DNA of 64,000 nucleotides from Phycisphaerales bacterium (GCA_016709445.1 JADJMV010000001.1:930001-994000), one strand, 5' to 3'; counted from the stretch's first letter, positions 1 to 9,319 are shown. Notes: generated by a model from the letters alone, not told the origin. Translations and numbers: made by a program.

Positions 1-2
1 GA

Positions 3-65
3 GAGCTTGTCGGGGCGGTCTTGCGCTACGGCGCCTGGATGGGCCGCATGCGCCGCCTCGGCTGA
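3..65 (+). CDS. C-terminal end of an unidentified upstream gene (partial)
   Basis: The window opens in a reading frame that encodes about 20 residues (ending GRMRRLG) before a TGA at 63-65. The hydrophobic and basic pattern resembles the tail of a real protein, and the next gene begins 86 bases later. Nothing more can be said because the rest lies outside the window, and the frame could be accidental. Confidence 0.3.
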   Translation, partial: ELVGAVLRYGAWMGRMRRLG

Positions 66-151
66 TCCTGGCACAGTCTCGACAGATCCGCCACCCGATG
101 AGCCGATATGGTTCCGGATCGGGCCCGGGACCCGCGACCAAGGAGATGCCG

Positions 152-481
152 ATGGCAGGGCACAACCAGGGAAACTTCGCCAAGGCCTTCGTGCCCGGGC
201 TCGTGCTTGGCCTCGTGATCGGCGCCTTCGCCGGAGCCACGCTCCCGCCCATGCTCGCGGGCCAAAGCCTGCCAGAGCACAAGCCCGGTACGAGCCCCGG
301 GCCTTCCGGCGCCTCCGAGCGCGACCCGCGCCCGGGCGAGCCGGTCCTCGGCGAGGAGGCGCCCCCGTCCGAGGACGACACGGGTGCGCCCGACGGCACG
401 CCGGCCGATCCAACCCAATCGAAGCCCGTCGACCAACCGACCACCGCGCCGGGCGAACAGCCCGCCGACGGCGGCCGCTGA
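152..481 (+). CDS. Small single-pass membrane protein, function unknown
   Basis: I do not recognise this protein of about 109 residues. A hydrophobic segment near residues 11-35 (VPGLVLGLVIGAFAGA) is followed by a long Pro-, Glu-, Asp- and Gly-rich tail with no predicted fold, so it is probably anchored in the inner membrane with a disordered exported tail. The start was placed at the ATG at 152 because AAGGAG lies six bases upstream; earlier in-frame ATGs (98, 146) lack a site at a proper distance. It precedes the desulfurase gene by about 40 bases in the same direction and may share its transcript. Confidence 0.55.
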   Translation: MAGHNQGNFAKAFVPGLVLGLVIGAFAGATLPPMLAGQSLPEHKPGTSPGPSGASERDPRPGEPVLGEEAPPSEDDTGAPDGTPADPTQSKPVDQPTTAPGEQPADGGR

Positions 482-523
482 GCGGCCTTCGCGCGCGAGC
501 AACTGGGGGAGTACAGTGCCCCC

Positions 524-1754
524 GTGAACCCGAACCTCACCTATCTCGACAACGCGTCCACGAGCTGGCCCAAGGCTCCCGCCGTCGGCCCCGCCATGCT
601 CGAGGCCATCAATAGCCCCGCCGGCAACCCCGGACGGGGCCAGCACCGCGTCTCGAAGCGGGCCGGCGAAGCCACGCTCCACCTGCGCGAGGCGATCGCC
701 AAGCTCATCGGCGCCCCCCACGCCCGACCGCATCTGCCTCTCCAGCGGCTCCACCGCCTCCCTCAACGACGCCATCGTCGGCCTGCTCTGGACCGGGAAC
801 GAGCCGCCCCGATCCCGGCCCCGTGTCGTCACGACCGTCCTCGAACACAACGCCGTCCGGCGGCCCCTCAAGCACCTGGAACGCGACGGCTACTGTGAGA
901 TCGTCGAGATTGGCTGCTCGCAAGACGGCTTTGTCGATGCCGAGGAGGTGATCGCCGCCGCTGCGGACGAGCGATGTCGGGCCGTCGCCATGACCATGTG
1001 CAGCAACGTGGTCGGGACTTCGCAGCCCGTCGAGGCGATCGGCAAGGGGCTCCGCGCCCGTGCCCCCCACGTTCTCTTCATCGCCGACGCGGCGCAGGCC
1101 ATGAGCGCACTGCCGATCGATGTGCAGGCTATGGGCATCGACATGCTCGCCTTCAGCGGCCACAAAGCCATGCTCGGACCCGGCGGCACCGGAGGCATGT
1201 TCGTCTCGGAACGCGCCTACACCGCCGAGGGCCTCGGAGGGCGGGGCGGGCCCGTTCGGCCCACCCGTTTCGGCGGCACCGGCGGCACCCTCGCGGGCAG
1301 CGTCGAAGACTTCAATCCCCCCGCCCTCCCCGGCGTCTTCGAGGTCGGCACGCAGAATGTCGTCGGACGCGCCGGTCTGCTCGCCGCGCTCGAGGATGAC
1401 AAGGTGCCGCCGCAGCCGATCGCCCTCGCCCACGAGCGCCGCCTCATCGGCATGTTCATCGACCGCTTCGCCGGGGACGATCGCATCGCGCTGCTCGGAC
1501 CCACCGCCGTCGACCGACGCCACGGCGTCGTGACGTTCAACGTGAAAGGCTTCTCGCCGCAGGAAGTCTCGGCCTACCTCGACAGCGAGTGGGCGATCGC
1601 GGTGCGGGCCGGCCTCCACTGCGCCCCAAGCGCCCACAGGGCGATGGGCACCCTTGAAGGCGGCGGCGCGGTCCGCGCCAGCCCCGGCCCATTCTCCACC
1701 GACGCCGAGATGGGCAAGCTGATCGGGGCCATCGAACGCCTCCTGACCGACTGA
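524..1754 (+). CDS. Class V aminotransferase, cysteine desulfurase family (frameshifted as sequenced)
   Basis: This is a fold-type I PLP enzyme of the cysteine desulfurase family, close to the SufS/IscS-like group. It begins at GTG 524 with YLDNASTSWPK, carries the PLP lysine in AFSGHKAMLGPGG and ends with the typical HCAPSAHRAMGT and RASPGPF motifs. The reading frame breaks at the six-C run at 714-719. Removing one C joins the two halves as IGAPTPDRICLSSGSTAS and yields a normal-length protein of about 409 residues. The next gene (UDG) starts 57 bases downstream. Sulfur transfer from cysteine is the family role, but the acceptor is unknown, and no Suf or Isc scaffold gene is nearby. Confidence 0.8.
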
Positions 1755-1810
1755 AAGGCACGAAGCCCGGGGCCCGCGAGCCCCCCGGCGCACCGAGCGA
1801 GGAGCGATCC

Positions 1811-2614
1811 GTGAACGCCGAAGCCGCCACGCCCCCGAGCCCCGACGCGATCGCGAAGGCCCGGCGGGCCGTCCGCCAGCAGGCCGAAACCGCGAGGCTC
1901 CTCGGAGTCGACTTCGTCCCCTGCTTCCGCTCCATCGAGGTCGAAACGCCGGCCTCGCTCGCGCCGGCCGCGCCCACCGCCCCCGCCCTCCCCCCCGACC
2001 CACGGCGTCGGGAGTCCGAGGCGAAGATGGCCGAACTCCGAGCACGCTACGAACGCGACGCGCCGCACGAGAAGTTCACGACACCGCACCAGTTCACGAA
2101 TCTTGTGTGGGGCGACGGGGATCTCTGCGCGCGCCTCATGTTCATCGGTGAGGCGCCAGGCGCCGACGAGGACCGCACCGGCGTGCCCTTCGTGGGCCGC
2201 GCCGGCCAACTCCTCAGCAAGATGCTCGTCGCGATGGGCCTCCAGCGAGAGTCCGTCTACATCGCCAACGTCCTCAAGACGCGCCCGCCCAACAACGCGA
2301 CCCCAACCATCGAGGAGGCCGCGCTCTGCGCACCCTACCTCCACGAGCAGATCGCGATCGTGCGCCCCGAAGTCATCGTCACGCTCGGCCTGCCCGCCTC
2401 CCGGCTCGTGCTCGACTCTTCCGAATCCATGGGCAACATGCGCGGACGATGGGCCGAGTATGTCGGCCCAGGCCTCCAGGGGCCGCGCATCCCCGTGATG
2501 CCCACCTACCACCCGGCATTCCTCCTGCGCTCCTACACCCCCGAGAACCGCAAGAAGGTCTGGTCCGACCTCCAGATGGTCATGACCCGCCTGGGCCTCC
2601 AGCCCGCACCCTGA
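1811..2614 (+). CDS. Uracil-DNA glycosylase, family 4
   Basis: This 267-residue protein should remove uracil from DNA in base excision repair. The family-4 signatures are GEAPGADED at 113-121, FVGRAGQLL, the LKTRPPNN stretch at 155-162 and the catalytic-loop PTYHPAFLLR around His234. Residues 1-90 form a Pro/Ala-rich extension longer than in compact bacterial members. Family-4 enzymes normally bind a 4Fe-4S cluster through four cysteines, including an N-terminal CxxC; here that region reads FTTPHQFTNLVWGDGD, with no Cys. Only Cys173 matches a usual ligand, so the cluster is probably absent. The GTG start is supported by GAGGAG about seven bases upstream. Confidence 0.85.
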   Translation: MNAEAATPPSPDAIAKARRAVRQQAETARLLGVDFVPCFRSIEVETPASLAPAAPTAPALPPDPRRRESEAKMAELRARYERDAPHEKFTTPHQFTNLVWGDGDLCARLMFIGEAPGADEDRTGVPFVGRAGQLLSKMLVAMGLQRESVYIANVLKTRPPNNATPTIEEAALCAPYLHEQIAIVRPEVIVTLGLPASRLVLDSSESMGNMRGRWAEYVGPGLQGPRIPVMPTYHPAFLLRSYTPENRKKVWSDLQMVMTRLGLQPAP

Positions 2615-2739
2615 CCCCCGATCCGGCGCACCGGGTTCCGCCAAAAAACTGAAGACCTCGGCGGAACCGGGCGGCCCGCCGGAACGAAACGATCCATGGC
2701 GAGCGAAAGCGTTTCGCCCAAGTCAAGACCCCCACGAGA

Positions 2740-2784
2740 CCCGGTGCTCGGCGCATTTATGCAGCTGGGCATCGGGTTTTTTTT
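2740..2784 (+). terminator. Rho-independent terminator after the UDG gene
   Basis: A ten-pair stem with G-T wobbles (CCCGGTGCTC at 2740-2749 with GGGCATCGGG at 2767-2776) is followed directly by eight T at 2777-2784. It is oriented to stop rightward transcription from the UDG gene. Between the UDG stop and this site, another imperfect stem (GGTTCCGCC with GGCGGAACC, about 2633-2680) has no T run. Confidence 0.75.
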
Positions 2785-2902
2785 CGATCGCACGCCGAAG
2801 CGTGCCCCATAGATGGCGCAACCACCGGCATCGCAAGAGGATCCGGCGATCCTCTCCCCGAAGCCCTTCAGCGCTGCCGGCAGCGTCCCGATATCGGCAA
2901 GG

Positions 2903-3355
2903 TTACCGGCCCGGGATTTCCAGTTTGGTGTCCGCCGGCAACGTCGCGATCTTCGTCACGGCGTAGGTTGGGTAGTCCTCCCCCCACGTGACGACGAACG
3001 TGAATTCGACCGGGTCGCCAACCTTCAGACCTTCGAGCGAGACTCCCTCCGCGACGGGGAAGGGCATCGTCATCGAAGACATCCCTTGGACGCCCTTGGA
3101 GTTGACATACACCTTGCCGTCGCGATCCGAATAGTCCGGGATCGCCTCGTGCTGGATCTCCAGGTCGTCGATCGGTCGATCGGCCGAAGGCAGCGTCACG
3201 ATGCGCCCACGCACCGTGTAGCTCTGCGTCGGGCCGCCCGCCGTCTGCTCCGACGCCGAACCCTTCATCCGAGAGGCGTCGTTCCCGCAAGCACCCAATA
3301 CAAAGACCGCCGCAAGGGCCGCGGCGGCCGTCATCGAGACCAGATTCGGCTTCAT
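2903..3355 (-). CDS. CusF-like copper-binding lipoprotein
   Basis: This 150-residue protein has a lipoprotein signal ending LGAC (Cys23) and one small beta-barrel domain of the CusF/copper-binding type from about residue 45. Supporting motifs are YTVRGRI, the His in IQHEAIP and the Met-rich MSSMTMPF, which match the usual His/Met copper ligands. It is likely lipid-anchored in the periplasm and binds Cu(I) or Ag(I). It follows the small gene at 3357-3677 with a one-base gap, so the two are probably co-transcribed. No CusCBA efflux or Sco gene is visible in the window. Confidence 0.75.
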   Translation of the reverse strand: MKPNLVSMTAAAALAAVFVLGACGNDASRMKGSASEQTAGGPTQSYTVRGRIVTLPSADRPIDDLEIQHEAIPDYSDRDGKVYVNSKGVQGMSSMTMPFPVAEGVSLEGLKVGDPVEFTFVVTWGEDYPTYAVTKIATLPADTKLEIPGR

Positions 3356-3356
3356 C

Positions 3357-3677
3357 TCACGCCTTTTCGATCTTGAGGTACGAACTCACCGACTTGAGGT
3401 CGGGGAGAATGTCCGGGGTGAAGACCATCTGCCAGGTCTCGCCCGTCTCCACGCGCACCACCTTGGCGGGGTGCTCGCGATCGAACCACTCGCGACCGCC
3501 GCGAATGTACGAGTGCATCCGCTGACGACGCATGCGCTGGGCCCGGCGCAGTGCGCGGACCGCGGCCGGATCGCGCCGCATCAGGCGGGCGATCGTGTCG
3601 TTCTTCGCCTGGGCGCGCGGCACCGAGGTGATGGTGCAGCGCAGCTGCTCGCCGGGCATGTAGTGCAGGTCAGACAT
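3357..3677 (-). CDS. Conserved-looking small protein of unknown function
   Basis: I do not recognise this 106-residue protein. It begins MSDLHYMPGEQLRC, has a very basic helix in the middle (about residues 35-58, rich in Arg, Met and Gln) and ends DLKSVSSYLKIEKA. The open frame extends to 3851, but the start at 3677 was chosen because a GGAG site lies about seven bases upstream and the extension is low-complexity Arg/Gly. Only one base separates its stop from the copper lipoprotein start, which suggests translational coupling and a linked role. The basic helix could bind nucleic acid, but that is a guess. Confidence 0.6.
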   Translation of the reverse strand: MSDLHYMPGEQLRCTITSVPRAQAKNDTIARLMRRDPAAVRALRRAQRMRRQRMHSYIRGGREWFDREHPAKVVRVETGETWQMVFTPDILPDLKSVSSYLKIEKA

Positions 3678-3788
3678 CGCGTCACTCCGTCTCCGCCGCT
3701 CCGAGGGCCGGCGGCATGGACGACAACAATAGCCCCCCCGCCGCCCGCTTCCAAGCGGACCCGTGTTCCAGGGGTCTAGACTCCCGAC

Positions 3789-5156
3789 ATGACCACCAAC
3801 CAGCCCCCCGAGCCGGGCCCGGAGCCGGCTTTCGATCCCGCAGCCGCCCACCTACAGCGCCCCAAATTGCGGCAAGTCCGGGGCTTTCCCGTGCCGGTTC
3901 AGGGCCCAGATGGCAAGCAAACCGTCTTCCTGGGCCTCGCCGACGCCCGACAGATCTCCGATCGGCCCCCCGTAGTCGTCTCGCCCGCCGTCCGCGAGCT
4001 GCTCCCCCTCTTCGCCGGCGACAAGGACCTCGACGAGATCGTCAGCCAGATCGGCCGAGGGCTTTCCCGGGCCCATCTCGAGCCCCTCGTCGCCCAGCTC
4101 GATGCCGCAGGACTCCTCGAGGGCCCCACCTTCGACGCCATGCTCCACAAGATGCGAGAGCAGTTCGACGACTCCGCAGTGCTCCCCCCCGGCGGCACCG
4201 CCGCCCTGGCCGACATGCTCGTCGATCAGGCTCTCGGCGGCCAGGCGACCGAGGAGCAGAAAGCCGCCGAGGGCGCGCAGCGGCTCACCGAGGCCCTCGA
4301 CAAATGGATCGCCGAGGCCTTAAAGGACGAGGCGAGCCCCGCCCTGGACGAACTGCCCCGCGCCATCGTCGCCCCCCACATCGACTACCCGAGGGGATGG
4401 ATCAACTACGCCAAGATCTGGGGACGCATGCGGGTCGTCGATCGCCCCGACCGGGTCATCATCCTCGGCACCAACCATTTCGGCCTGGGCACCGGCGTCG
4501 TCGGATGCGATAAGGGCTTCTCGACCCCCCTGGGCGAGTGCCCCGTCGATGCCGAGGTCGTGGCCGGTCTGCGCGCGAGGCTCGGCGACAAGCTCTTCGA
4601 GAACCGCTACGACCACGAGCGTGAGCACTCGATCGAGCTGCAGATCGCCTGGCTCCAGCACTGCCTCGGACGCGGAGCCGACGGCTCATTCTGCCGGGTT
4701 TTCGGGGCACTCGTCCACGACCCATCCGTCAATAACGGCGAGTCCTACGACGGCAATGGAATCCCGCTCCAGGCCTTCGTCGACGCCGTCCGCGAGGTCG
4801 TCGCCGAACTCCCCGGCAAGACCCTGGTCGTCAGTTCCGCCGACCTCAGCCACGTGGGCCCGATGTTCGGCGACAAGCAACCCCTCGCCGGCGACGCCCC
4901 CGAGGTCCAGGAGGCCCGAAACAGTGTCATCCGCCAGGACCAGGAAATGCTCGGCCACGTCGTCGCCGGCAAGCCGGAGGACCTGGTCGGAGCCATGGCC
5001 TGGGGAGGCAACCCCACCCGCTGGTGTTCCGTCGGCAATCTCGTCGCCACCCTCAAGATCGTCCAGCCCACCGAGGTGCAGCTGCTCAACTACGCCGCGG
5101 CCATGGATCCCCAGGGCCTCGGGATGGTCTCCCACGCCGCCCTGGTGATGCGATAG
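3789..5156 (+). CDS. Memo family protein (AmmeMemoRadiSam protein B) with N-terminal extension
   Basis: The C-terminal part of this 455-residue protein, from about residue 190, is a Memo domain. It shows IVAPHIDYPRGW, VIILGTNHFG and a late CSVGNLVATL segment, which carry the conserved His and Cys of the family. The first 185 residues form a separate Glu/Leu-rich domain that single-domain Memo proteins lack; it resembles domains that recognise small proteins or peptides, but I cannot name it. The AMMECR1 and radical-SAM partners usually encoded beside Memo are not in the window. The biochemical role of bacterial Memo is not settled. A small membrane protein starts three bases after the stop. 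Confidence 0.75.
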   Translation: MTTNQPPEPGPEPAFDPAAAHLQRPKLRQVRGFPVPVQGPDGKQTVFLGLADARQISDRPPVVVSPAVRELLPLFAGDKDLDEIVSQIGRGLSRAHLEPLVAQLDAAGLLEGPTFDAMLHKMREQFDDSAVLPPGGTAALADMLVDQALGGQATEEQKAAEGAQRLTEALDKWIAEALKDEASPALDELPRAIVAPHIDYPRGWINYAKIWGRMRVVDRPDRVIILGTNHFGLGTGVVGCDKGFSTPLGECPVDAEVVAGLRARLGDKLFENRYDHEREHSIELQIAWLQHCLGRGADGSFCRVFGALVHDPSVNNGESYDGNGIPLQAFVDAVREVVAELPGKTLVVSSADLSHVGPMFGDKQPLAGDAPEVQEARNSVIRQDQEMLGHVVAGKPEDLVGAMAWGGNPTRWCSVGNLVATLKIVQPTEVQLLNYAAAMDPQGLGMVSHAALVMR

Positions 5157-5158
5157 GC

Positions 5159-5518
5159 ATGCCCGCCGCCGCGCCCTCCATCAGTGCGCTGCAGATCCTC
5201 GGGCTCTGCGCCGCCGCGGCCCTCCTCCTCGCCGGGTTATGGGTCCTCTGGCGATCCCGCCACCGGCGCACCGAAGACGAGCGGGTCCCCATGCCGCTCC
5301 TGGGCTGGGTTGGGGTTCCCACCGGCCTGACCATCGGGGTCTGCCTGCTCGGGGCCGGCTACCACGCCATGGCCTACAGCCTGCTCCCCCAAGTGAACCT
5401 TGTGGCAATCCCCATCCAGCGTTGGTGGATCGTGGCCGCCGTGATCGTGGTCGCCATCACCGGGTCGATCGGCGCCGAGCGGCTCGAGGCGCGGCACTCG
5501 GGCGATCCCGGGGGCTGA
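5159..5518 (+). CDS. Small three-helix membrane protein, unknown function
   Basis: This 119-residue protein has three hydrophobic segments, at about residues 9-30, 44-66 and 82-103, joined by a short Arg-rich loop (WRSRHRRTEDE). No family is recognised. The ATG at 5159 lies just past the Memo stop (5154-5156), so the pair is almost certainly one transcription unit. The following 259 bases up to pilM contain no gene and no clear terminator that I can see. Confidence 0.6.
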   Translation: MPAAAPSISALQILGLCAAAALLLAGLWVLWRSRHRRTEDERVPMPLLGWVGVPTGLTIGVCLLGAGYHAMAYSLLPQVNLVAIPIQRWWIVAAVIVVAITGSIGAERLEARHSGDPGG

Positions 5519-5777
5519 GCCGCTCTGTCACACCGGTGTAACGAGGTCCGGCGGGGGCGATCCGGGCGGGCAACTGGCCGAGTATGTTCCTCGTATGGCT
5601 TGTCGATCCGGGAGCGAGGCCCGGCACTCGAGTTTCGGGTTCGTGCAGCGGTGGAGGCGGGTCGTGTAGGATCCCGCCCCCCGGACCGGGGCCTCCGGGC
5701 GCCGGCAGAATGAGCTTTAGAGCCAGGCGGCGCCTCACGGGCGACAGGCCCGTGCCCGCCGGACAGCGAGGTGAAGG

Positions 5778-7982
5778 ATGGCTTCTTCGAACGCATGTTG
5801 GGGCATCGAGATCGGCGCCGGAGCGGTGAAGGCGATCAAGATCGTGCTGGACGGCGACAACGCGACCGTCGCCGACTTCGCCTATATCCCGCACTCGCGA
5901 GTGCTCTCCACCCCGGATATCGACCCCGACGACGCCAAACGCGTCGCCCTGGGCCGGCTCGTCAGCGAGTACGACCTCTCCAAGGCCACCGTCGCGGTGA
6001 GCGTCCCCGGGCACTCGGCCTTCGCCCGCTTCGCCAAACTCCCGCCGGTCGAGCCCAAGAAGGTCCCCGACATCGTCAAGTTCGAGGCCGTCCAGCAGAT
6101 CCCCTTCCCCCTCGAGGATGTCGAGTGGGACTACCAGACCTTCCGCAGCCCCGACTCGCCCGATGTCGAGGTCGGGATCTTCGCCATCACCAAGCAGCGG
6201 ATCGCCGCCGAGCTGGCGATCCTCCACGACGTCAACCTCACCCCCGATGTCGTCACCCTCTCGCCCGTCGCCGCCTACAACGCCATCGCCTACGACCTTC
6301 AATTCACAGAGACCTCCCCGGGCACGATCCTCCTCGACGTCGGCACCACTTCGACCGACCTGATCATCGCCCACGCCGGTCGCGTCTGGGTCCGCACCTT
6401 CCCCATCGGCGGCCACGAGTTCACGAACGCCCTGGTCGAGCAGTTCAAGCTCAGCTATCCCAAGGCCGAGAAGCTCAAGCGCGAGGCCGAGTCAAGCCAA
6501 CACGCCCGCCACGTCTTCCAGGCCCTCCGACCCGTCTTCAGCGACCTCGTCCAGGACGTCCAACGCTCCATCGGCTACTACCAGTCCATGCACAAGGGCG
6601 CCAACCTCGAGCGCCTCGTCGGCATGGGATCCACCTTCCACCTCCCCGGCCTGCGCAAATACCTCAAGCAGCAGCTCGGCATGAACGTCTACCGCGTCGA
6701 GCAGTTTAAGAAGCTCCAGATCGAGGGCCCCCGCGCCGCCGAGTTCGAGAGCCTCTCCCTCAACTTCGTCACCGCGTACGGCCTCGCCATGCAGGGCCTC
6801 GGCATGGCGGCGCTCAACGCCAACCTCATGCCCGTCGCCGTCTCCAAGCAGGCCATGTGGGCGGCCAAGGGCAAGTGGTTCGCCGCCGCGGCCGGGCTCG
6901 CTCTCGCCGCCACCGGCGCCATGTTTATCCGCCCCTTCATCGATCAGCAGGCCCTCAATACCGCCCCGCCCACCGAGATCACCGAGGCGGTCAGCCTCAA
7001 CAGCCGTCTGGCCTCCGAGGCCCGCGACGCCGGCGTGACCGACGATGTCTCCGAAGGCGCCCACATCGCCGAGCTCATGTCCCTCTACCAGGGACGCGAG
7101 ATCTACCTGCGGCTCCTCGGCGACGTCAACGCCATCCTCACCTCCGCCGATGCCAAGGCCGCCGCCCGGGAGGGTGGGGCCGGCTTCAAGCTCCAGGCCG
7201 TCTACACCGACTATCTCTACGGCGATGTCCCACTCCCCACCGTCGGCGCGTCGGGCAACTCCGGTGCCTCCGGCTCGCGGCTCGGGGGCCGATCCGGCGG
7301 GGGCAACGCGGAAATCCCCTCGATGCGGGGACGCGACCTCAGCGGTTTCGAGGGCGGAGAGGGGCGATTCGGACGCGAGATGCCCAGCCCGGAGGGCGCG
7401 GGCCTCGATACCGAGGGCGAAGCCACCGGGCCCACCGGCCCCCGCGTCGCCGTCACACTCGACCTCTCCACGACCCAGGCCTTCGTCACGCCCTTCGTCG
7501 ACGAGACCATCAAACAGTGGCTCATCAAGAACGCCCAGCGCGAAGGCATGCCCTACTACTACACCGTGAAGGACATCAAGGACCTCCACTTCGAGGTCCT
7601 CAATACCGTCGAGCACAAGAAGGAAGTCGTCGACGCCCAGGCCAACAACCCCGGCTACGCCCGGAACAGCGAGCGAGGCATCGGCGGCGGGCGCATCGGG
7701 GGCGGGCGATACGGCAACCCCGAGGGCGGCCAGGAGCGCGAGATCGTGCTCGGTGGAGGGCCCGAGTCGGGCGGTCGCGGCTCGTTCCAGCAACCCGGAA
7801 ACCAGCAACTCCCCGCCGACGCGGCCGCCGCGCTGGCCCAACTCGAGCAGCTCGCGCCCGTCGCGCCGCCGCCCGAGGCCGATCCCTTCCCCGACGGCGC
7901 GATCGAGACGTTCATCCGTGTGACCTTTGTGGCCGTGCTCGGCCAGCCGGCCAGCGAAAGCAATGAGGAGGGCGACCAGTGA
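5778..7982 (+). CDS. pilM: PilM-type actin-like ATPase with long membrane and C-terminal extension
   Basis: Residues 1 to about 345 are a PilM domain, the cytoplasmic actin-like subunit of type IV pilus or type II secretion platforms. Motifs are GIEIGAGAVKAIKI at the N-terminus, FEAVQQIPFPLEDVEWDYQ at about 102-120 and LLDVGTTSTDLII at 185-197. Typical PilM ends near residue 350. This protein continues to 734 with a transmembrane segment at about 366-386, a Gly-rich linker and a further unknown domain, so it may combine PilM with a PilN-like membrane partner. GAGGTGAAGG precedes the ATG. The stop overlaps the next start (GTGA at 7979-7982). Confidence 0.8.
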   Translation: MASSNACWGIEIGAGAVKAIKIVLDGDNATVADFAYIPHSRVLSTPDIDPDDAKRVALGRLVSEYDLSKATVAVSVPGHSAFARFAKLPPVEPKKVPDIVKFEAVQQIPFPLEDVEWDYQTFRSPDSPDVEVGIFAITKQRIAAELAILHDVNLTPDVVTLSPVAAYNAIAYDLQFTETSPGTILLDVGTTSTDLIIAHAGRVWVRTFPIGGHEFTNALVEQFKLSYPKAEKLKREAESSQHARHVFQALRPVFSDLVQDVQRSIGYYQSMHKGANLERLVGMGSTFHLPGLRKYLKQQLGMNVYRVEQFKKLQIEGPRAAEFESLSLNFVTAYGLAMQGLGMAALNANLMPVAVSKQAMWAAKGKWFAAAAGLALAATGAMFIRPFIDQQALNTAPPTEITEAVSLNSRLASEARDAGVTDDVSEGAHIAELMSLYQGREIYLRLLGDVNAILTSADAKAAAREGGAGFKLQAVYTDYLYGDVPLPTVGASGNSGASGSRLGGRSGGGNAEIPSMRGRDLSGFEGGEGRFGREMPSPEGAGLDTEGEATGPTGPRVAVTLDLSTTQAFVTPFVDETIKQWLIKNAQREGMPYYYTVKDIKDLHFEVLNTVEHKKEVVDAQANNPGYARNSERGIGGGRIGGGRYGNPEGGQEREIVLGGGPESGGRGSFQQPGNQQLPADAAAALAQLEQLAPVAPPPEADPFPDGAIETFIRVTFVAVLGQPASESNEEGDQ

Positions 7983-9319
7983 AGGGCGTCCTGGGTTGGA
8001 TCAAATCGCATCTCGTGATGGTCGTCTCGGCCATCGTCATCCTGGCCTCCCTCACCACCGGGTGGATCTTCAGTTCCGGCTGGAACAAGACGATCCGCAC
8101 GAAGCTCGAGGCGAATGCCAGCAAGGCCTACGGCGACGTCAAGAACGCCAAGGTGACCTATGTCATCCCCTCCCTGCTCCCCGGCGAGCAGGCGGTCACC
8201 CAGTCGCGGGCCCCCAACCGCATCGTCACCGACTTCGTGAAGGCCCAGCGGGCCCAGCGCGTCGAGCAGGCGAGCGGCATCGTCGACAAGGTCGAGGGCT
8301 TTAACCGCGATGGCCACTCCCTCCTGGCCACCAAGCTCCTGCCCGTGCCGGTCGACGCCTCGCAGGCTGTCCGACAGACCTACGACTTCCTCGCCCGCAT
8401 GGGCGGCGATGTTCGCACCGGGGTGAAGTCCACCTACGTCGATCTGCTCTCCTCGATCGGCGCCGGCGGCCCGCCCGACCCGGTCAAGCTCGCCACCACC
8501 ATCCAGGACCTCCAGCAGCGCGAGACCGAGCGCATGGCCGCCGAGGGTGGGGGCGGCGCGCTCAACGCCGAGCAGCAGCAGCAGCTCCGCAAAGCCCTGA
8601 TGGACCGGCGCATCGCCGAGGCCCAGCGCCGCGCCAAAGAGATCTCCGTCTACGCCGATCTCTCCTCCTTTGATCCCCAGGGCTTCGGGCCAGACACCGC
8701 CCCCGTGCCCCCGCTCGATCGGGGCCTGCGGAATTCCACAGAGACCCCGACCCTCGCCGAGGTCTACGAGTGGAACTTCGACTACTGGCTGGTCTCCGAC
8801 CTCTTCAGCGCTATTGACCACGCCAATACCCCCGCAGGCGGCACCAGGGCCAACATCGAACACGCCCTCGTCAAGCGCATCGAAAAGCTGTCCGTCCAGT
8901 CGCTCCCCATCTTCCCTAAGGATCAGAACGCCGCCTACCCGCCCCCGGACGACACATCCTCCAGCGAGAGCGCCGCCGGCCAGGACCCCAGCGTCAGCAT
9001 CACCGGTCGCGTCTCGACCGACGCCTACGACGTCGTCAACGCCCGCATGACCCTCGTCGTCGATGCCGGCCGGCTCCCCGATCTCTTCCGGGCCTTTGCC
9101 GACGCCAACCTCTTCACCGTGATCGATTTCGACGTCAGCGAGGTTGATACCTGGGCAGATCTCCGCCAGGGCTACTACTACGGCGCCGATCCCGTCGTAC
9201 GCGTCAGCCTGGAACTCGAATCCATCTGGCTGCGCGACTGGACAACCCCGATGATGCCCGAGCAGGTCAAGACCGCCCTTGGGGTCAAGACGCCTGGCAG
9301 CCCGGACGAGGGCGGCTGA
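7979..9319 (+). CDS. Inner-membrane protein of the pilM cluster, possibly PilN/PilO-like
   Basis: The protein has 446 residues, one transmembrane helix at 11-31, then a long periplasmic part. Residues about 165-220 are Gln/Glu/Arg-rich and probably coiled coil. This layout (short cytoplasmic tail, one helix, periplasmic coiled coil and a globular end) is that of PilN, PilO or GspL/M-type proteins, but sequence motifs are too weak for a firm name. The GTG start overlaps the pilM stop by three bases, which implies translational coupling and a shared complex. Confidence 0.6.
   Translation: MKGVLGWIKSHLVMVVSAIVILASLTTGWIFSSGWNKTIRTKLEANASKAYGDVKNAKVTYVIPSLLPGEQAVTQSRAPNRIVTDFVKAQRAQRVEQASGIVDKVEGFNRDGHSLLATKLLPVPVDASQAVRQTYDFLARMGGDVRTGVKSTYVDLLSSIGAGGPPDPVKLATTIQDLQQRETERMAAEGGGGALNAEQQQQLRKALMDRRIAEAQRRAKEISVYADLSSFDPQGFGPDTAPVPPLDRGLRNSTETPTLAEVYEWNFDYWLVSDLFSAIDHANTPAGGTRANIEHALVKRIEKLSVQSLPIFPKDQNAAYPPPDDTSSSESAAGQDPSVSITGRVSTDAYDVVNARMTLVVDAGRLPDLFRAFADANLFTVIDFDVSEVDTWADLRQGYYYGADPVVRVSLELESIWLRDWTTPMMPEQVKTALGVKTPGSPDEGG

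Noticed and set aside
524..1754. Programmed frameshifting as the cause of the broken genes
   Set aside because: Ten unrelated genes are affected, in both directions, mostly in simple G/C runs and without slippery heptamers or downstream structures in common. Sequence error is simpler.
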